DNA of 64,000 nucleotides from Aphrophora alni. Its lineage: Eukaryota; Arthropoda; Insecta; Hemiptera; Aphrophoridae. The stretch is taken from the NCBI GenBank assembly GCA_963513935.1, contig OY740769.1:31523120-31587119 (forward strand). Reading direction: 5' to 3'. The notes under the pieces are model-generated. The model was not told where the DNA came from. It searched no databases and worked only from the letters and a program-made list of their open reading frames with translations. How positions within the stretch are numbered: the first letter of the stretch is position 1; each line of letters begins with the position of its first letter. Below are positions 57,284 through 64,000 of this stretch, piece by piece. The position numbers and the translations under genes are program-made.

Positions 57284-59677
57284 CTCCTTAACGCAACAAA
57301 CAAGAAATAAAAATTAATTACATGTCACCGATCGAGCATTTAATTTATCGGATATATTATCAATGAAAACCTTGTGATAAAACTCCACAAAAACCTCTCT
57401 TCTAAGAATCTCCTTAACGCAACAAACAAGAAATAAAAATTAATTACATATCACCGATCAAGCATTTAATTTATCGGATATATTGTCAATGAAAACCTTG
57501 TGATAAAACTCCACAAAAACCTCTCTTCTAAGAATCTCCTTAACGCAACAAACAAGAAATAAAAATTAATTACATATCACCGATCGAGCATTTAATTTAT
57601 CGGATATATTGTCAATGAAAACCTTGTGATAAAACTCCACAAAAACCTCTCTTCTAAGAATCTCCTTAACGCAACAAACAAGAAATAAAAATTAATTACA
57701 TGTCACCGATCGAGCATTTAATTTATCGGATATATTGTCAATGAAAACCTTGTGATAAAACTCCACAAAAACCTCTCTTCTAAGACTCTCCTTAACGCAA
57801 CAAACAAGAAATAAAAATTAATTACATATCACCGATCGAGCATTTAATTTATCGGATATATTATCAATGAAAACCTTGTGATAAAACTCCACAAAAACCT
57901 CTTTTCTAAGAATCTCCTTAACGCAACAAACAAGAAATAAAAATTAATTACATATCACCGATCAAGCATTTAATTTATCGGATATATTATCAATGAAAAC
58001 CTTGTGATAAAACTCCACAAAAACCTCTCTTCTAAGACTCTCCTTAACGCAACAAACAAGAAATAAAAATTAATTACATATCACCGATCGAGCATTTAAT
58101 TTATCGGATATATTATCAATGAAAACCTTGTGATAAAACTCCACAAAAACCTCTTTTCTAAGAATCTCCTTAACGCAACAAACAAGAAATAAAAATTAAT
58201 TACATGTCACCGATCGAGCATTTAATTTATCGGATATATTATCAATGAAAACCTTGTGATAAAACTCCACAAAAACCTCTCTTCTAAGACTCTCCTTAAC
58301 GCAACAAACAAGAAATAAAAATTAATTACATATCACCGATCGAGCATTTAATTTATCGGATATATTATCAATGAAAACCTTGTGATAAAACTCCACAAAA
58401 ACCTCTTTTCTAAGAATCTCCTTAACGCAACAAACAAGAAATAAAAATTAATTACATATCACCGATCAAGCATTTAATTTATCGGATATATTGTCAATGA
58501 AAACCTTGTGATAAAACTCCACAAAAACCTCTCTTCTAAGAATCTCCTTAACGCAACAAACAAGAAATAAAAATTAATTACATATCACCGATCAAGCATT
58601 TAATTTATCGGATATATTATCAATGAAAACCTTGTGATAAAACTCCACAAAAACCTCTCTTCTAAGACTCTCCTTAACGCAACAAACAAGAAATAAAAAT
58701 TAATTACATATCACCGATCGAGCATTTAATTTATCGGATATATTATCAATGAAAACCTTGTGATAAAACTCCACAAAAACCTCTCTTCTAAGACTCTCCT
58801 TAACGCAACAAACAAGAAATAAAAATTAATTACATATCACCGATCAAGCATTTAATTTATCGGATATATTATCAATGAAAACCTTGTGATAAAACTCCAC
58901 AAAAACCTCTCTTCTAAGACTCTCCTTAACGCAACAAACAAGAAATAAAAATTAATTACATATCACCGATCGAGCATTTAATTTATCGGATATATTATCA
59001 ATGAAAACCTTGTGATAAAACTCCACAAAAAACTCTTTTCTAAGAATCTCCTTAACGCAACAAACAAGAAATAAAAATTAATTACATATCACCGATTGAG
59101 CATTTAATTTATCGGATATATTATCAATGAAAACCTTGTGATAAAACTCCACAAAAACCTCTTTTCTAAGAATCTCCTTAACGCAACAAACAAGAAATAA
59201 AAATTAATTACATATCACCGATCAAGCATTTAATTTATCGGATATATTATCAATGAAAACCTTGTGATAAAACTCCACAAAAACCTCTTTTCTAAGAATC
59301 TCCTTAACGCAACAAACAAGAAATAAAAATTAATTACATATCACCGATCGAGCATTTAATTTATCGGATATATTATCAATGAAAACCTTGTGATAAAACT
59401 CCACAAAAACCTCTCTTCTAAGACTCTCCTTAACACAACAAACAAGAAATAAAAATTAATTACATATCACCGATCGAGCATTTAATTTATCGGATATATT
59501 GTCAATGAAAATCTTGTGATAAAACTCCACAAAAAACTCTTTTCTAAGACTCTCCTTAACGCAACAAACAAGAAATAAAAATTAATTACATATCACCGAT
59601 CGAGCATTTAATTTATCGGATATATTGTTAATGAAAACCTTGTGATAAAACTCCACAAAAACCTAATTTCTAAGCTA
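57284..59677. repeat. 126-bp satellite array, 19 monomers
   Basis: The phase marker CTCCTTAACGCAACAAACAA starts at 57284, 57410 and 57536, and every 126 bp after that to 59552, with no net indel. The unit continues GAAATAAAAATTAATTACAT, CACCGATCGAGCATTTAATT, TATCGGATATATTATCAATG and AAAACCTTGTGATAAAACTC. Variable sites are GATCGAG/GATCAAG, TATTATCA/TATTGTCA, CTCTCTTC/CTCTTTTC and AAGAATC/AAGACTC. It is unrelated to the 92-bp satellite. No coding frame. Confidence 0.98.
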
Positions 59678-59924
59678 TCTACCATTTGTGACAAAACTTT
59701 CTACTTGTATATAGGATGTCCATTGAATTATAAAACAAAAACGAATGGTTTTCGTTTCAATTTTAATTAAGGGAAACTTGCATTAAGGATACAACAAAAA
59801 TAGTTTCTTCACTATACATTTTGAATTATTGTGTTGTATATCTATTAAATTAATAATTTAAAAAAAACAAAACAGTTTTTACTTGTCAATATGCAAATAT
59901 TTAATTATAAATGTAATAGTAAAT
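59678..59924. other. AT-rich flank of the 126-bp satellite
   Basis: Nothing recognised. Confidence 0.4.
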
Positions 59925-60080
59925 CAGTTAAGCGCCATCATGGTACTTACCCGGCCCGATTATACACTATAATAGAAGCAGATCCTGAATTCAATAATTG
60001 TATAAATTACAGTATGTAGTTAGCTTTAACTCTATCGAATGCAGCGCCCATTTTAGTTTAAACAGTGTTATTTTGTAAGC
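59925..60080 (-). repeat. Dispersed repeat R1, partial copy (minus)
   Basis: AGCGCCATCATGGTACTTAC, CCGGCCCGATTATACACTAT, then diverging sequence. It lies 340 bp left of another R1 copy in the same orientation. Confidence 0.65.
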
Positions 60081-60264
60081 GTATTGTAAAAGATATGTTT
60101 CACCTCAGGCAGGTTTAATAACCTATAAAATATAAATAAAGTAGCTTACTATATTTTGTATAGTACAGTAGTAGGTTTAAGGTTTCAGTCTACATTTATA
60201 GATTGTGGAATAAATATATTATTACAATTATTTGTTATATTGGAAACAACGTGAAACAAAGTTG

Positions 60265-60700
60265 TTGGTGCCATCATGGTACTTACCCAGCACATCATAC
60301 ATTGTAATGCCCAGAAGTTGGTTTCTTGACCCTTGTAGGAAATACTAAAATCTATTGGTAAATCAAGAGTCTTAGTTTGTTTTAAAAAGTTGATACACAG
60401 ATAGTATTAACTATGTAATTGTATATATTACATATACATATATCACTATTGTCTTGAAGTCGGCTAGGCCCTAGGTGTGTATTATGAAAAAATCTTCACT
60501 CGCTTAGCTCGTGTCAGCGTCTTGGCTCTGTCAGATTTAGTTCTTATAACGTAGCCTATATCACATTTTATTGGAAGGTCAGACATTGAAATTTCATTTT
60601 TGACAATGATTTTGCTGTTTGTCATCGTACAGAGATGAGGTTAGTAGGTTACCATTTTATACAGAATTTTAATTTCTAATTGTTTATCTGATTTTGTCTG
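60265..60700 (-). repeat. Dispersed repeat R1, longer copy (minus)
   Basis: GTGCCATCATGGTACTTACC, CATCATACATTGTAATGC, CTATTGGTAAATCAAGAG, TTGAAGTCGGCTAGGCCCTA, then GTCATCGTACAGAGATGAGG. Collinear with 25965-26400. Confidence 0.8.
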
Positions 60701-61228
60701 CTATAAGTTGAATAACACGCTATACCTCTGGTACAGGACATATTTTTGATTTATTTATTTAAACAAATAACCTGTTCATCAAACTGTTCGAGTATAATCA
60801 ATATAGATGGATGCAACGTATTTATTTTATGTATTCATACGATTGTGGAATTAAGGTCCTTATAGACGTCTAGCACACACAGAGCGTGTGTCTTATTTTG
60901 TATGGCTATTCATCATTCTCAGATAATTTGTGTCACACTCGAGCCTCCTCAAAACATGAAACTCTCAAAACTGATTCTTATACTATGTACATATTATAGA
61001 ATTTATTAAAAAATTCTTCTGACAAACAACGTTAAATTTATTTCTCAAAAAAAGATGCATTATAAATGCGTTAAAAGGAATAGTGTTAATTGTTGAGACA
61101 ATAGATCGATAAATCCATCGTCATGTGAACGAAGACTGGAATCGATTAAGGATGTGTTTAACAGATAGCCTGGCGCACATCCCCATGTAGTACATGCAGC
61201 ATAAAGTGTGTGCTTTACGGTTAACATT
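60701..61228. other. Mixed-composition non-coding DNA
   Basis: Composition rises in GC from about 61120. No gene recognised. Confidence 0.3.
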
Positions 61229-61357
61229 ATGTTATTTACAACATCCGCAGTGTGCTCTCAGTGTGGGGTAGGTCAACTCTGCTTTGTGAATTTCAAACAG
61301 TGCATAATCCCGCCACCTGAGATCCCTCCGGCGCGCATGTACCGTTTAACAGTTTAA
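61229..61357 (+). CDS. Hypothetical cysteine-containing small open reading frame (42 aa)
   Basis: Within a locally GC-richer island (61140-61350), an open stretch from ATG 61229 to TAA 61355-61357 encodes MLFTTSAVCSQCGVGQLCFV followed by NFKQCIIPPPEIPPARMYRL and TV. It has four Cys (residues 9, 12, 18 and 24) and a Pro-rich stretch. The frame is open a few codons upstream as well, so it could be part of an exon. No family was recognised. The zinc-binding or disulfide pattern is only suggestive. Confidence 0.22.
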   Translation: MLFTTSAVCSQCGVGQLCFVNFKQCIIPPPEIPPARMYRLTV

Positions 61358-62381
61358 CACTTACATACTGATAACTTGTGTTTGTTGGAGGAATGTTCAA
61401 TTTATCTGTTTTCATTCAAGTCGCGTTTGTTTGTAAATTATTGCACACTTTGTAGAACTTGTCTTCCACCAAAATATCTTTATACATTAATTTCCTCTTT
61501 TTTCCTGCTAATAATTTTCTTATATTCGTGAGTGTGTTTTGTCTGCTTTTGTCACATCGAATTAATAAAATAGAGTGAATAAATATAATTCGACATATTT
61601 AGAAAAGAAACATTCAGCTTTTAGATAGGATTTTACACCCACATAAATTACAACATAAATTATTCATGTTAAACCGATTATACGATACTTTCCCCACAAC
61701 AAATGTATACAGGAAAGTATTGAAAACAATTCTCAAGATTACAATTAACAATGAATACCACTATAAAATAATAAATACATTACCTTTTAGTATTGCCTCT
61801 TAGTTATTTTGTATATTTACAACATCTTGCAAGTATTTTAGATAAGTGGATGTTTTTTCAGATCTATACAACGAAATTGATTATTATCTTAGATACAAAA
61901 CAAACAAAATTGCACTCAACCCAAAATTAACTATTTATTTTTTATAAATAAGCTAGAATCTAATAAAACTTTCTGACAAAGAAAACAAAATGTAAATATT
62001 AAAAAAAAAGTATATAATCTTTCTAAAGAACTGACGTTGTGGTATGGACATCTTGAGAACTTGCTGAATGTGATCTTGTAATGGAATATTGCAGTGTGAG
62101 TAAGAAAGAAAGAGATAGTGCGTGTTGGAGAAAATTAAATCAAACACAGTAAAATATTGAGGGAGCTACCAATATGTAAAAGACTTTGTGTTAACCGTTT
62201 GTTATTTGAATACGTTGGTTTACTGTTTAGGGTATATTTTGTTATTATTGTTTTGCTTTTAGGTTTTTTGTGTTGTTTTTTATTTTAATCTAACAGTATA
62301 TTTTATAATTTAAATCCTTTGTATTCTTTTTACTTTTGTTGCCTAATTTTCTTCTAACTTAAACGTGCTTGCCCTTGGCAT

Positions 62382-62383
<2 letters not shown>
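61358..62383. other. AT-rich non-coding DNA
   Basis: No gene recognised. Confidence 0.4.

Positions 62384-62423
<40 letters not shown>
62384..62423. repeat. (AT)n microsatellite
   Basis: About 20 uninterrupted AT dinucleotides. Confidence 0.95.
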
Positions 62424-62424
<1 letters not shown>

Positions 62425-63174
62425 TTTTACGATTTACACGGTATTTATTATGTGTCCCATTTGTAGGTTTTATTTCATACATTTGTTTAAAAACAGATTT
62501 TTTAAAATATAGGACAAGCATTTTTGTCTTTCAAATTAGTAAAAATCATTTCTAGGTATGCAATATTATAGGAGAGTGAAATAAATAACCTAAACATGTA
62601 TATTAAAATCAAATAAATATTAATAAATAAAAACACAATATTTAGTAAACTCTCTAGTTACGGGATTTTACGAGACAGCTTAACACGGACTGAGGCAAAT
62701 ATTGTACCAAGTACTGTCGGTCGATACAATAAATCGGGTAAAAATAAATTTAATTATATACAAATAAGTAACAGAAATTTTGTTATCTAAATTGAAATCT
62801 AAAATACAAACAATACAAAAATCTAAATAAACCTGATAAACAAAAATGTGCGTAATATACATAAATAGTAAAGAAAACGAACAGAAAACAACAAAAGTGG
62901 CACCTCTAAAGCATTCCTTCTATAATAAATTGAAAGAGTTCATACATTTATTATTTATTAAATCCCACTGGTCGTGAATTTAAATACAACGAACAACATT
63001 ATTTGTGGAAATGGCGATAATTATATAAACATAAAAATATATTTATTATGTTCATATTAGAACTTCAAATAAAGAAATAATCAAAGCCATAAAGTATTGT
63101 GATAAGAATATATTATAAGCTATATATAAAATATTATTATATTAAAAAATAGTGTTATCCAATTTTCACGATTT
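62424..63174. other. AT-rich non-coding DNA
   Basis: Nothing recognised. Confidence 0.4.
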
Positions 63175-63411
63175 TTGTTATTCAAAAAGAGATCTGCACA
63201 AAACGGAGGAATAATTAACACAGAATTTCATGTCATTTTTGAAGGCAACAACCCACTGAAGAAGCTTTGTGGTTCAACTTGGCAATCGCGTCACGTGTTA
63301 CTTAAATGTCATACTAAACCAGTTCGATATCAATCTTCCGACATTAACGCGTTGACCACTATCTGCTGTCACATAGGTTATAATCGATCAAATAGGTTAA
63401 ACAATCGATAG
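63175..63411 (+). other. Unrecognised 78-codon open stretch in a less AT-rich island
   Basis: Open from ATG 63175 to TAG 63409-63411, encoding MLFKKRSAQNGGIINTEFHV, then a segment with STWQSRHVLLKCHTKPVRY and TTICCHIGYNRSN. It is basic, with three Cys. The island continues to about 63510 (GATCAGCTGCCAGAAGAG). Two in-frame methionines precede nothing recognisable upstream. It may be an old transposon piece or chance; I recognise no family. Confidence 0.2.
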
Positions 63412-63824
63412 TGTCAAAGATTAAACTGCATGGCATGTGTCATTTGGGTTAAATGCCTTGATCAGCTGCCAGAAGAGTTTTGTAACTCCCAGCAAATGGG
63501 ATCAGAGTAGGTGTCGTTTGATTTATTCTACGAAAGCGGTACGCAAATGATCAACCTAGTTGCCAACTGAATTAGCTTCGGTTACATTTGTAGGTGGGAA
63601 AATTGAGTCAAGATTACTTTGAAGGTTCTTGAACAACCAAGTAAAGTCATTCTCTCAGATTTATTTGGATTTTAATCGTTTATTTGATTTATTCTAGAAC
63701 GTAATAAAGTCCTATATAAAAAAGTTGAATAGCTTATAAATACAATAAACTGTGCAAGAACGTTACACAAACTTTCTCAGGTACCCATCCCCAAATTAAA
63801 TAAAATACACCACGTCGCCAAATA
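63412..63824. other. Non-coding DNA
   Basis: The segment 63750-63785 (GTTACACAAACTTTCTC) resembles 36295-36315 (GATTGCACAAACTTTCTC), a sign of another shared repeat. No gene recognised. Confidence 0.35.
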
Positions 63825-64000
63825 GTAAGTTCGGTATTTTCAGTCAAGAAGTGAAAATAACCTTCAACACACCTTCAAAAATTATTTATATATTTTAAAA
63901 TGGATTAAATTTTCTTCGCTTGTGCCATAAATGTAAGCGTAAAACCGTATTTGATTAAAATCGTGCTTTTAATCGTTCATTTTTGTTTTTTGTCAATTGT
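63825..64000 (+). repeat. Dispersed repeat R4, copy cut by the window end
   Basis: AAGTTCGGTATTTTCAGTC, CGCTTGTGCCATAAATGTAAG and CGTATTTGATTAAAATCGTG follow the order seen at 40093-40250. Confidence 0.65.

Noticed and set aside
57284..59677. CRISPR array or gene family
   Set aside because: Uniform 126-bp head-to-tail monomers, no spacers and no open frame.

Overview
The window is nuclear DNA from a eukaryote, almost certainly an insect or other arthropod. It is strongly AT-rich with very low coding density. One exon is flanked by GT-AG splice sites, and piggyBac, mariner, Penelope-like and non-LTR elements are present together with long satellite arrays. I cannot name the species; a hemipteran-like genome is only a guess. 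There are no bacterial operons, CRISPR arrays, rRNA genes or convincing tRNAs.

Layout. 1-1.5 kb: a decayed non-LTR reverse transcriptase scrap, then one clear host exon (772-929) of the tRNA m1A58 methyltransferase subunit TRMT61A, the only host gene recognised with confidence. 1.5-7.5 kb: AT-rich intron or intergenic DNA with old repeats and a perfect 28-bp hairpin. 7.5-15.9 kb: a degenerate tandem of about 320-360 bp units carrying antisense reverse transcriptase remnants, running straight into a 7.5-kb, 92-bp satellite of about 82 monomers with no net indel over 80 of them. 18.8-19.6 kb: a broken Penelope-like element with a GIY-YIG domain, a perfect 48-bp inverted repeat and a hammerhead-ribozyme-like core. 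25-30 kb: dispersed repeat families. 30.8-31.6 kb: a non-autonomous piggyBac-type element (TTAA target site) holding a 53-codon helix-turn-helix-like fragment. 32.4 kb: a mariner N-terminal scrap. 33.5-36.0 kb: a complete, apparently intact piggyBac transposon (583-aa transposase, matching termini, TTAA duplication). 36.4-37.3 kb: an inactivated mariner/Tc1 transposase on the minus strand. 38-49 kb: more dispersed repeats, a 25-bp minisatellite beside a Penelope tail, and a fold-back pair. 57.3-59.7 kb: a 126-bp satellite of 19 monomers. 59.9-64 kb: repeats and AT-rich DNA.

The genes do not form a pathway. The window is a record of transposon turnover and tandem amplification around a single host exon. 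The best leads are the intact piggyBac with its subterminal hairpins, the Penelope tail with a ribozyme-like fold, the satellite built next to a reverse-transcriptase-derived tandem, and four uncatalogued dispersed families (called R1-R4 here). Repeat alignments were made by eye, and no identity percentages were computed.
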